Position numbers and translations under genes: made by a program | The notes under the pieces: model-generated | The model's input: only the letters and a program-made list of their open reading frames with translations | The model's database searches: none | What the model was told of the DNA's origin: nothing | Shown here: positions 14,240 to 20,706 of the stretch, in pieces | How the letters are laid out: every line of letters starts with the position of its first letter | Position numbering within the stretch: position 1 is the stretch's first letter | From: Chloroflexota bacterium | GTDB taxonomy: Bacteria > Chloroflexota > Dormibacteria > Dormibacterales > Dormibacteraceae | Direction of reading: 5' to 3' | Assembly (NCBI GenBank): GCA_005880175.1 | Contig: VBJR01000101.1 | Coordinates: 1 to 22,074, forward strand | Length of the DNA: 22,074 bases

Positions 14240-15082
14240 TCATCGCAGCACCCGGGACATCGCGCCGGCCACGCGGCGGAGCTGGTCGGTCAGGCCGGCG
14301 AACTGCGCGGGTGTGAGCGCCTGCGCGGCGTCGGTGACCGAGCGCTCGGGGCAGGGGTGCACCTCGATCAGCAGGCCGTCGGCGCCCGCCGCGATGCCGG
14401 CCCGAGCCAGCGCGCCGACCCAGCGCCGGTCGCCGGCCGCGTGGCTGGGATCGACCACCACCGGCAGGTGGGTCAGCTCCTTCGCCACCGGCACGGCGCT
14501 GATGTCCAGGGTGAACCGCGTCGCGGTCTCGAACGTCCGGATGCCGCGCTCGCACAGGATCACGTCGGGGTTCCCGGACTCGAGCACGAACTCCGCCGCG
14601 CCCAGCCACTCCTCGACCGTGCACCCGAAGCCGCGCTTGAGCAGCACCGGGGTCCGGGCCCGGCCGAGGGCGCGCAGCAGGACCGGGTTCTGGGCGTTCC
14701 GGGTGCCCACCTGGAACAGGTCCACCGCGCCCCGCAGCTCGTCGATCAGCGCCGGGTCGACGACCTCGGCGCAGACCGGCAGGCCGGTCAGCCGCTTCGC
14801 CTCCAGCAGCGTGTCCATGCCCTCCAGCCCGAGGCCCTGGAAGCGGTGTGGCGACGAGCGGGGCTTGAACAGCCCGCCGCGCAGCACGCTGGCCCCGCAG
14901 TCGCGGGCGCAGCGCGCCGCCTCCAGGTACAGGGCCCGGTCCTCGACGGCGCACGGGCCGGCGATGAGCGGGATCTCGAGGCCTCCGAACGCGACGCCCG
15001 ACACCTCGACGACGGTGCCGGCGGCGTGCGGCCGTCGGCTGGCCAGCGGGTGACCGTCGCCGTGTTGGTCCACGGCGCACAT
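14240..15082 (-). CDS. 3-deoxy-7-phosphoheptulonate (DAHP) synthase
   Basis: This 280-residue protein is a DAHP synthase of the AroA(Q)/KDO8P-synthase-like type I beta family, condensing phosphoenolpyruvate with erythrose 4-phosphate. Diagnostic motifs are PLIAGPCAVED, VLRGGLFKPRSSPHRFQGLG, PVCAEVVDP, LFQVGTRNAQN, PVLLKRGFG, VILCERGIRTFE, and HLPVVVDPSHAAG, and IEVHPCPE near the end. No ferredoxin-like N-terminal regulatory domain or fused chorismate mutase is present, so it may be insensitive to aromatic feedback (inference). As first gene of a minus-strand operon with an aminotransferase and a TPP enzyme, it probably boosts aromatic precursor supply for the cluster. A KDO-8-phosphate synthase relative is less likely from the GLFKPRSSP form. 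The start at ATG 15082 leaves about 35 N-terminal residues before the barrel. Confidence 0.92.
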   Translation of the reverse strand: MCAVDQHGDGHPLASRRPHAAGTVVEVSGVAFGGLEIPLIAGPCAVEDRALYLEAARCARDCGASVLRGGLFKPRSSPHRFQGLGLEGMDTLLEAKRLTGLPVCAEVVDPALIDELRGAVDLFQVGTRNAQNPVLLRALGRARTPVLLKRGFGCTVEEWLGAAEFVLESGNPDVILCERGIRTFETATRFTLDISAVPVAKELTHLPVVVDPSHAAGDRRWVGALARAGIAAGADGLLIEVHPCPERSVTDAAQALTPAQFAGLTDQLRRVAGAMSRVLR

Positions 15083-15092
15083 CCCAGCACGG

Positions 15093-15147
15093 GCGCCCCC
15101 GCCTCGCCTAACCGGCCGCCGTCGCGTTGCCGCGCCCCCGCCTCGCC
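15093..15147. repeat. Pair of 16-bp direct repeats between divergent operons
   Basis: GCGCCCCCGCCTCGCC occurs at 15093-15108 and again at 15132-15147, 39 bp apart, inside the short gap between the DAHP synthase and HddC-like genes. The second copy overlaps the -35/spacer of the rightward promoter. It could be an operator pair, or simply GC-rich sequence drift. Confidence 0.4.
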
Positions 15148-15155
15148 CGTACCGT
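15127..15155 (+). promoter_or_regulatory. Near-leaderless promoter of the HddC-like gene
   Basis: -35 TTGCCG (15127-15132), a 17-base spacer and -10 TACCGT (15150-15155) lie eight bases before the ATG at 15164. No Shine-Dalgarno is visible. Confidence 0.5.
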
Positions 15156-15163
15156 CCCGGCCG

Positions 15164-15895
15164 ATGCCGGGCGACCCGGACGTGGTGGTGCTGTGCGGCG
15201 GCCAGGGGACCCGCCTGCGGGGCGTGACCGGCGGCCGCCAGAAGACGCTGGCCGAGGTGGCCGGCCGGCCGTTCCTGGAGTGGCTGCTCCTCGCCCTGCG
15301 CCGGCAGGGCGTCGGCTCGGTCCTGCTCGCGACCGGGCACGAGGCCGGCGAGGTCGCGTCCCGGCTCGGTGACGGCCGGCGCCTCGGCGTGGAGGTCCGC
15401 TACTCGCGGGAGCCGGCGCCGCTGGGGACCGGCGGCGCCCTCCGCCTCGCGCTGCACGCGACCCGTGCCGCCCGCCTGCTGGTCCTGAACGGCGATTCGT
15501 ACTGCCGGATGGACCTGCGGGCCCTGGCCGGCCTGCACGCCGCGCGAGGGGCGCGCGCCTCCCTCGTGCTGGCGAACGTGCCTGACCGGCGCCGGTACGG
15601 GGCGGTGGACCGCGCGCCGGACGGCGCCGTGACGGCGTACCTGGAGAAGCTCGCCGGCGGCCCGGGCGCCGTGAACGCCGGCGTCGGCCTGTACGAGCGC
15701 GAGGTGCTGGCCGCGATCCCGGAGGGGATCCCGGTCTCGCTCGAGCGCGCCGTCCTCCCCGAGCTGGTCGGCCGCGGCCTCTACGGCCTGCTCGCCGGCG
15801 GACCCCTGGTTGACATCGGGACGCCCGAGGACTATCGGGCGGCCGCCGACCTGCTGGCCGGCGACCTGCGCCTGCTGGCGGCGCATGGCGTCTGA
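15164..15895 (+). CDS. HddC-like sugar-1-phosphate nucleotidyltransferase
   Basis: This 243-residue protein is a sugar nucleotidyltransferase. It has the nucleotide loop VLCGGQGTRLRGVTGG, the KTLAEVAGRPFLEWLL segment typical of D-glycero-D-manno-heptose 1-phosphate guanylyltransferase (HddC), the metal-binding LVLNGDSYC, YLEKLAGGPGAVNAG, and the second metal Asp in LVDIGTPEDYRAAADLL. It is complete, unlike the broken paralogue at 6467-7234. With the HddA-like kinase it could make GDP-heptose or a related activated sugar; a mannose or glucose 1-phosphate substrate is an alternative. The ATG is chosen because it begins directly at the fold, eight bases after a good -10. It overlaps the HAD phosphatase by 11 bp. 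Confidence 0.85.
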   Translation: MPGDPDVVVLCGGQGTRLRGVTGGRQKTLAEVAGRPFLEWLLLALRRQGVGSVLLATGHEAGEVASRLGDGRRLGVEVRYSREPAPLGTGGALRLALHATRAARLLVLNGDSYCRMDLRALAGLHAARGARASLVLANVPDRRRYGAVDRAPDGAVTAYLEKLAGGPGAVNAGVGLYEREVLAAIPEGIPVSLERAVLPELVGRGLYGLLAGGPLVDIGTPEDYRAAADLLAGDLRLLAAHGV

Positions 15896-16634
15896 CCGCC
15901 TCCCCTGGCGGCCCCGGCTGGTGACGTTCGACTGCGGGGACACGCTGCTGTTCGACCCCGCCGGCCACGTGGACGAGCTGCGGCTCGACGGGCTGCGCCA
16001 GTGGCTGGCGATCCACCGCCCGGGGGGCCCGGACGACCGGCTCCGCGACATCTACCGACGCTCGCTCGCGCGCTGCCGGGCCGAGCTGGCCGCCCGGCCC
16101 CGGCCCGGGGCGCCGGTCCTGGTGGCGCTGCTCCTGGACGAGCTGGGCCTGGCGCCGCCGGCGGACGCGCGGGGCCGGCTGGAGGACCGCCTCGACGACC
16201 CGCTCCCGGCCGCCCGGGAGGTGGCGCCCGGCGCCCGCGAGGCGCTTGGGGCGCTGGCGGCGGCCGGCGTGCGGCTGGGCATCGTCAGCAACGCGGGGGT
16301 GAAGTCGGGCGGGTCGATGCGCCGTCACCTGGACGCGGGTGGGCTGCTGGCGTTCTTCGACCCCGACTGCCTGGCGTTCTCGGACGAGTGCGGGTGCGCC
16401 AAGCCGGACCCCGCGATCTTCGCCGGTCCGCTGCGCCGGGCGGGCGTCGAGCCCGGGCAGGCGGTGCACGTGGGCGACCGGGGCGGCCTCGACGTGGCCG
16501 GCGCGCGGGCCGCGGGGATGGGCGCGGTGCGCTACCGCGGGCTCGTGGACGACGCCGGCGCCGGCCCGGAGGCCGACCTCGTCGTGTCCACCTTCGCCGA
16601 GCTGCTCGCGGCGCTGGGCTACGCGCCGCGCTGA
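15885..16634 (+). CDS. HAD-superfamily phosphatase
   Basis: This 249-residue protein is a HAD hydrolase of the beta-phosphoglucomutase/phosphoglycolate phosphatase-like type with an alpha-helical cap. Motif I is TFDCGDTLL (Asp16, Asp19), motif II IVSNAG, motif III Lys in GCAKPDPAIF, and motif IV VHVGDRGGLDVAGARAAG. It would remove phosphate from a small cytoplasmic metabolite. It overlaps the HddC-like gene by 11 bp, so it may supply the phosphatase step of heptose activation. However it lacks the DxDGT and cysteine-rich loop of GmhB proper, so this role is inference. No separate promoter is seen. Confidence 0.85.
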   Translation: MASDRLPWRPRLVTFDCGDTLLFDPAGHVDELRLDGLRQWLAIHRPGGPDDRLRDIYRRSLARCRAELAARPRPGAPVLVALLLDELGLAPPADARGRLEDRLDDPLPAAREVAPGAREALGALAAAGVRLGIVSNAGVKSGGSMRRHLDAGGLLAFFDPDCLAFSDECGCAKPDPAIFAGPLRRAGVEPGQAVHVGDRGGLDVAGARAAGMGAVRYRGLVDDAGAGPEADLVVSTFAELLAALGYAPR

Positions 16635-16671
16635 TGGCCGGGTGTCCCCGCCTTGCTCCACCATGCCGCCC

Positions 16672-18597
16672 ATGCACCCGCTCGAACCGCTGACGCCCGA
16701 GGAGATCGAGGAGGTCCGCGCCGTGCTGGCTCGCGAGGGACGGGTACGCGGAACGACCCGGTTCGTCTCGGTGGCGCTGCACGAGCCGCCCAAGGCCGCG
16801 GTCCTCGCGTTCGAGGGCGGGGCCGAGGTGGAGCGGGAGGCGTTCGTCGTCCTGCGCGAGCGGCGCGAGCGGCTCACGTACGAGGCGATCGTCTCCCTGA
16901 CGCGTGACGCGGTCGTGTCGTGGCGGGACGTCGAAGGGGTGCAGCCGATGGTCACGCTGGAGGAGCTGGCGGCCGTGGACGGCGTCGTCCGCCGCGACCG
17001 CCGGTGGCAGGAGGCGCTGCGCCGCCGCGGCGTCACGGACCTGAGCCTCGCCGTCGTCTCCGGCTGGCCGCTCGGCAACCGGGGCCCGGACGACGGGCCG
17101 GAGCGCGGCCGCTTCCTGCTCCCCCTCACGGCCGTCCGCTCCGGGCCCGACGACGACGCCGGCGCGCACCCGGTGGAGGGCCTGCTCGTCCGGGTGGACC
17201 TGGACCGCATGCGCGTCGTGGACGTCCAGGATCACGGCGTGGTCGACCTGCCGCCCGCGACCGGCAGCTACACGCCGGACGGGATCCGGCGGCCGGAGAA
17301 CGTGCCCTGGTTCCCCGACGGGCCGCGCCGCGACCTGCGCCCGCTGCGCATCGAGCAGCCGGACGGCTGGAGCTTCACGGTCGAGGGCCACGAGGTCCGC
17401 TGGCAGAAGTGGCGGTTCCGCATCGGCTTCACGGCCCGCGAGGGCCTGGTCCTGCACCAGGTCGGGTACGAGGACGGCGGCCGGGTGCGGTCCATCCTCT
17501 ACCGGGCCTCGCTGTCGGAGATGTTCGTCCCGTATGGCGACCCCCGGCCGACGCACCGCGTCAAGGGCGTCATGGACGTCGGCGAGTACGGGATCGGCCT
17601 CAGCACGAACCGCCAGCGCCTGGGCTGCGACTGCCTCGGCGCGATCCGCTACCTGGACGCCTGGGTCAACGACGCCGGCGGCCGTCCCTCCCGCATCGAG
17701 AACGCGATCTGCATGCACGAGGAGGACTGCGGCGTGCTGTGGAAGCGCCACGACACGCGGACGGGGCGGACGGAGGTCCGCCGGTCGCGGCGCCTGGTCG
17801 TCTCGGCGACCGCCACGATCGGCAACTACGAGTATCTGTACGCCTGGCACCTCTACCAGGACGGCACGATCGAGCACCGGGTGCGGCTGACGGGCGTCAT
17901 CTCGACCGGGGCGCTGCCCGCCGGCGAGCTGCCGGCGCACGGCACGCTCGTCGCGCCCGGCCTGTACGGGCCGCACCACCAGCACTTCTTCTGCGTGCGC
18001 CTGGACGTGGCGGTGGACGGGGTGGAGAACAGCGTGTACGAGTGCGACTCGGTGCCCCTGCCGCCGGGCGACGAGAATCCCGTGGGCAACGCCTGGCGGG
18101 TCGAGGCGCGGCTGCTGGCGCGGGAGTCCGAGGCGCGCCGCCAGGTCAGCCCGCAGACCGCGCGGCACTGGCGGATCGTGAACCCGGGCCGGCGCAACCG
18201 GGTCGGCCAGCCCGTTGCGTACCAGCTCCAGCCGGGGGAGAACGTCCCGCTGCTGTGCAGCCCGGACAGCCCATTCGCTCGCCGCGCCGGCTTCGCGACC
18301 AGCCACCTGTGGGTCACCGCGTACGACCCCGCGGAGCGGTACGCGGCCGGCGACTACCCGAACCAGCACCCCGGCGGCACCGGCCTGCCCGCCTATGTCG
18401 CGGCCGACCGGCCGCTCGAGGGTGCGGACGTGGTGCTCTGGTACACGTTCGGCGCGCACCACGTGGTGCGGCCCGAGGACTGGCCGGTGATGCCGGCCGT
18501 CACCGCCGGGTTCCAGCTGCGCCCGTCGGGCTTCTTCGACGGCAGCCCCGCGCTGGACGTCCCGGCGCCGGAGCCGGACGGCTGCGCCGAGACGTGA
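16672..18597 (+). CDS. Copper-containing primary amine oxidase
   Basis: This 641-residue protein is a quinone (TPQ) copper amine oxidase, which oxidises primary amines to aldehydes with release of hydrogen peroxide and ammonia. TPQ precursor Tyr386 lies in TIGNYEY. The catalytic base Asp302 in MDVGEYGIG is 84 residues earlier, the same spacing as in the Arthrobacter enzyme. Copper ligands are the HxH of HHQHFF (436, 438) and a His in FGAHHVVRPEDWPVM (596 or 597). Length is normal, and no signal peptide is seen. Start: ATG 16672 (MHPLEPLTPEEI) resembles family N-termini; ATG 16663 is an equally open option. It follows the HAD gene by 37 bases with no obvious own promoter. It could act on phenethylamine or tyramine-like amines or on the cluster product. 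Confidence 0.96.
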   Translation: MHPLEPLTPEEIEEVRAVLAREGRVRGTTRFVSVALHEPPKAAVLAFEGGAEVEREAFVVLRERRERLTYEAIVSLTRDAVVSWRDVEGVQPMVTLEELAAVDGVVRRDRRWQEALRRRGVTDLSLAVVSGWPLGNRGPDDGPERGRFLLPLTAVRSGPDDDAGAHPVEGLLVRVDLDRMRVVDVQDHGVVDLPPATGSYTPDGIRRPENVPWFPDGPRRDLRPLRIEQPDGWSFTVEGHEVRWQKWRFRIGFTAREGLVLHQVGYEDGGRVRSILYRASLSEMFVPYGDPRPTHRVKGVMDVGEYGIGLSTNRQRLGCDCLGAIRYLDAWVNDAGGRPSRIENAICMHEEDCGVLWKRHDTRTGRTEVRRSRRLVVSATATIGNYEYLYAWHLYQDGTIEHRVRLTGVISTGALPAGELPAHGTLVAPGLYGPHHQHFFCVRLDVAVDGVENSVYECDSVPLPPGDENPVGNAWRVEARLLARESEARRQVSPQTARHWRIVNPGRRNRVGQPVAYQLQPGENVPLLCSPDSPFARRAGFATSHLWVTAYDPAERYAAGDYPNQHPGGTGLPAYVAADRPLEGADVVLWYTFGAHHVVRPEDWPVMPAVTAGFQLRPSGFFDGSPALDVPAPEPDGCAET

Positions 18598-18606
18598 CGC
18601 CGGGGC

Positions 18607-19491
18607 CTACCGGACGTACGCTGCCGGGAGGTCGTGGACGTGCAGGCGATCCGCGACCGCCGCCGCCGGCACGTCGAGGACGGCGGTGAGCCAGCCGGGG
18701 AACAGGCCCTCGTCGAACAGGTCGAGCGCCACGGCCTTGCTCACGCCGCTGTTGAAGTGGACCTGGGCCGACCGGGACGGCGCCCGCAGCCGGTGCCGCA
18801 GGCGCGCGTGCTCGCGCCGGTAGCACGGCGCCCCGGTGCCCTGCGCGACCAGCTCCTGCTCCTCGAGCATGATCTCGCCGACGTCGGTGTACGGCTTCCC
18901 GAAGCACTGGAAGAGGCGCGCCTCGTGGTCGAGCGCGATCGAGTCCCGCTCCAGGAGGTGCACCAGCGTCCAGTAGTACTGGTCGCTCCAGCCGAACCGC
19001 CGGTCGGTGTGGTAGCCGTGCGCGCGCAGCCGCTCCAGCAGCTCGAAGCTCCCGCTCGGCGGCCGCGGGTACTTCGCGTAGCAGTCGAGGATGTCGCACG
19101 CCCGGCCGGCGAAGCCGCCGCTGTTCAGGTACGGGTAGGGCGGGACCGGGTCGCCGTACAGCGCCTGGCCGACGGGCCCGAGGGGGGCGCTGTTCAGCTC
19201 GGCGCTGAAGACGATCGGCCTGTCGAAGGCGCGGTAGGCGGCCTCGATGTCCGCCGCGCCCCTGATGAAGAGCGCGTCATACGCGTCGGTGAACACGATC
19301 AGCTCGTCGCGATCGGCGAGCTCGGACAGGTAGCGGGAGAGCATCGCGCGCTTGTCCCTGAGGTTGAACGGGAAGGACCGGTTCGCGGGGCGCAGGATCG
19401 TCAGGTCGAGCCCGACCGCGACGCAGGAGGGGGCGAGCAGGTCGCGCAGGAAGCGGTTCTCCAGGTCGGTCGCGATCGTGACCACCTTCAT
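18607..19491 (-). CDS. PLOD/GT25-like glycosyltransferase
   Basis: This 294-residue protein resembles the glycosyltransferase domain of procollagen lysyl hydroxylases (PLOD) and GT25-related bacterial proteins. It starts MKVVTIATDLENRFLRDLL, has the DxD-like site in LIVFTDAYDALFI (residues 64-76), then PIVFSAELNSAPLG and PYPYLNSGGFAGRA, the SGGF hallmark, and SDQYYWTLVHL. VHFNSGVSK near residue 245 probably closes the donor site. It would transfer a sugar in the cytoplasm. It is convergent with the amine oxidase (9 bases between stops) and divergent from the monooxygenase, with a near-leaderless promoter. Acceptor unknown. Confidence 0.82.
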   Translation of the reverse strand: MKVVTIATDLENRFLRDLLAPSCVAVGLDLTILRPANRSFPFNLRDKRAMLSRYLSELADRDELIVFTDAYDALFIRGAADIEAAYRAFDRPIVFSAELNSAPLGPVGQALYGDPVPPYPYLNSGGFAGRACDILDCYAKYPRPPSGSFELLERLRAHGYHTDRRFGWSDQYYWTLVHLLERDSIALDHEARLFQCFGKPYTDVGEIMLEEQELVAQGTGAPCYRREHARLRHRLRAPSRSAQVHFNSGVSKAVALDLFDEGLFPGWLTAVLDVPAAAVADRLHVHDLPAAYVR

Positions 19492-19499
19492 GCCGGCGG

Positions 19500-19528
19500 A
19501 TGTTATGGGGCGATCGCGGCGCTGCCAC
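19500..19528 (-). promoter_or_regulatory. Near-leaderless promoter of the PLOD-like glycosyltransferase
   Basis: On the minus strand GTGGCA (19528..19523, four of six consensus bases), a 17-base spacer and TAACAT (19505..19500) stand eight bases before the ATG at 19491. Its -35 is only five bases from the -35 of the opposite promoter. Confidence 0.45.
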
Positions 19529-19533
19529 GCGTT

Positions 19534-19562
19534 TTGACGCGGGGCCGCCAGGACCCTAGCGT
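19534..19562 (+). promoter_or_regulatory. Near-leaderless promoter of the monooxygenase
   Basis: -35 TTGACG (19534-19539), an exact 17-base spacer and -10 TAGCGT (19557-19562) stand nine bases before the ATG at 19572. No Shine-Dalgarno precedes the start, which fits a leaderless message. Confidence 0.6.
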
Positions 19563-19571
19563 GCGCCAGCG

Positions 19572-20705
19572 ATGGGAAGGGAAACCGGCCGCGGCACCAA
19601 TCCGATCTTCAACGAGAACCGCCTGAAGCTCGGGGTCTTCGCCCTCAACGTCAGCGGCGGCACGGCCATGACGAGCGTGCCGGAGCGGTTCGAGCCGGAG
19701 TGGAGCGCCGTCCGCGACATCGTCACGAGGGCCGACGACGCCGGCTTCGAGGCGGTGGCGCCGATCGCGCGCTGGAAGGGGTTCGGCGGCAGCACCGACT
19801 TCAACGCCGCGTCCTTCGAGCCCTACACGTGGGCGGCCAGCGTCGCCGCGGTGACGAAGCGGATCGCGGTCTTCTCGACGTCCCACGTCCCGACCGTGCA
19901 CCCGATCGTCGCCGCCAAGCAGGTGACGACGATCGATCACGTCTCGGCCGGGCGCTTCGTCCTCAACGTGGTGTGCGGCTGGTTCCGGCCCGAGCTGGAG
20001 ATGTTCGGCTCGCCGATGCGCGACCACGACGAGGCGTACGCGTATGCCGCCGAGTGGCTGGAGGTCATGCGCCGGCTGTGGACCGAGGAGCGGGAGTTCG
20101 ACTTCTCCGGCCGCTTCATCTCGATCCGCCGGGGGTTCCACCAGCCCAAGCCGATCCAGCGGCCGTTCCCGCCGATCATGAACGCCGGCGGCTCCCCGGT
20201 CGGCCGCCGGTTCGCGGCGGAGCACGCCGACATCGCCTTCACCTACCTCTCGTCCGACGACGTCGAGGTCGCGGCGCGACAGGTCAGCGGCCTGCGCGAT
20301 CTGGCCCGGGAGGCGTTCGGACGCGAGATCCAGGTGTGGATCATGGCCTACGTGGTCTGCAGGCCCACGGCCCGGGAGGCCAGGGACTACCTCCGCCACT
20401 ACGCCGAGGAACGGGGCGACTGGGAGAGCGCCCGGAACTTCGTGGAGAACATGAACCTGCCCCGAACCCTGCCCAGGCAGACCGTGTTCAACTTCGTGGC
20501 GGGGTCGGGCGGACAGCCCCTCGTCGGGACGCCCGACGAGATCGTGGAGAAGCTGACCGTGCTGTCCCGGGCCGGCATCGACGGCTGCCTCCTGTCCTGG
20601 GTGGACTTTCGGGCCGGCGTCGACCAGTGGGCGCGGGAGGTCATGCCGCTGCTCCGGCAGGCGGGCCTGCGCCGCGACGCCGCCGTGGTGAGCGCCCCGG
20701 CCTGA
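19572..20705 (+). CDS. Luciferase-like (LLM) flavin-dependent monooxygenase
   Basis: This 377-residue protein is a bacterial luciferase-like FMN-dependent monooxygenase, close in pattern to the alkanesulfonate/dimethyl-sulfone monooxygenase and pyrimidine oxygenase (RutA) group. Visible motifs are NENRLKLGVFALNVSGG at the N-terminus, ISTSHV-type strand VFSTSHVPTVHPIVAAKQ, TIDHVSAGRFVLNVVCGW with GWF, DFSGRFISI, PPIMNAGGSPVGRRFAAEHAD, and GTPDEIVEKL. Reduced flavin must come from a separate reductase, not present here. The substrate may be a cluster intermediate or an unrelated organic sulfur or nitrogen compound. It faces the condensation-domain gene with one base between stops. Confidence 0.93.
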   Translation: MGRETGRGTNPIFNENRLKLGVFALNVSGGTAMTSVPERFEPEWSAVRDIVTRADDAGFEAVAPIARWKGFGGSTDFNAASFEPYTWAASVAAVTKRIAVFSTSHVPTVHPIVAAKQVTTIDHVSAGRFVLNVVCGWFRPELEMFGSPMRDHDEAYAYAAEWLEVMRRLWTEEREFDFSGRFISIRRGFHQPKPIQRPFPPIMNAGGSPVGRRFAAEHADIAFTYLSSDDVEVAARQVSGLRDLAREAFGREIQVWIMAYVVCRPTAREARDYLRHYAEERGDWESARNFVENMNLPRTLPRQTVFNFVAGSGGQPLVGTPDEIVEKLTVLSRAGIDGCLLSWVDFRAGVDQWAREVMPLLRQAGLRRDAAVVSAPA

Positions 20706-20706
20706 T

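Noticed and set aside
18598..18606. Rho-independent terminator between convergent genes
   Set aside because: The gap is only nine bases and there is no stem followed by a T run; the convergent ends at 7688-7691 and 20703-20709 likewise show none.
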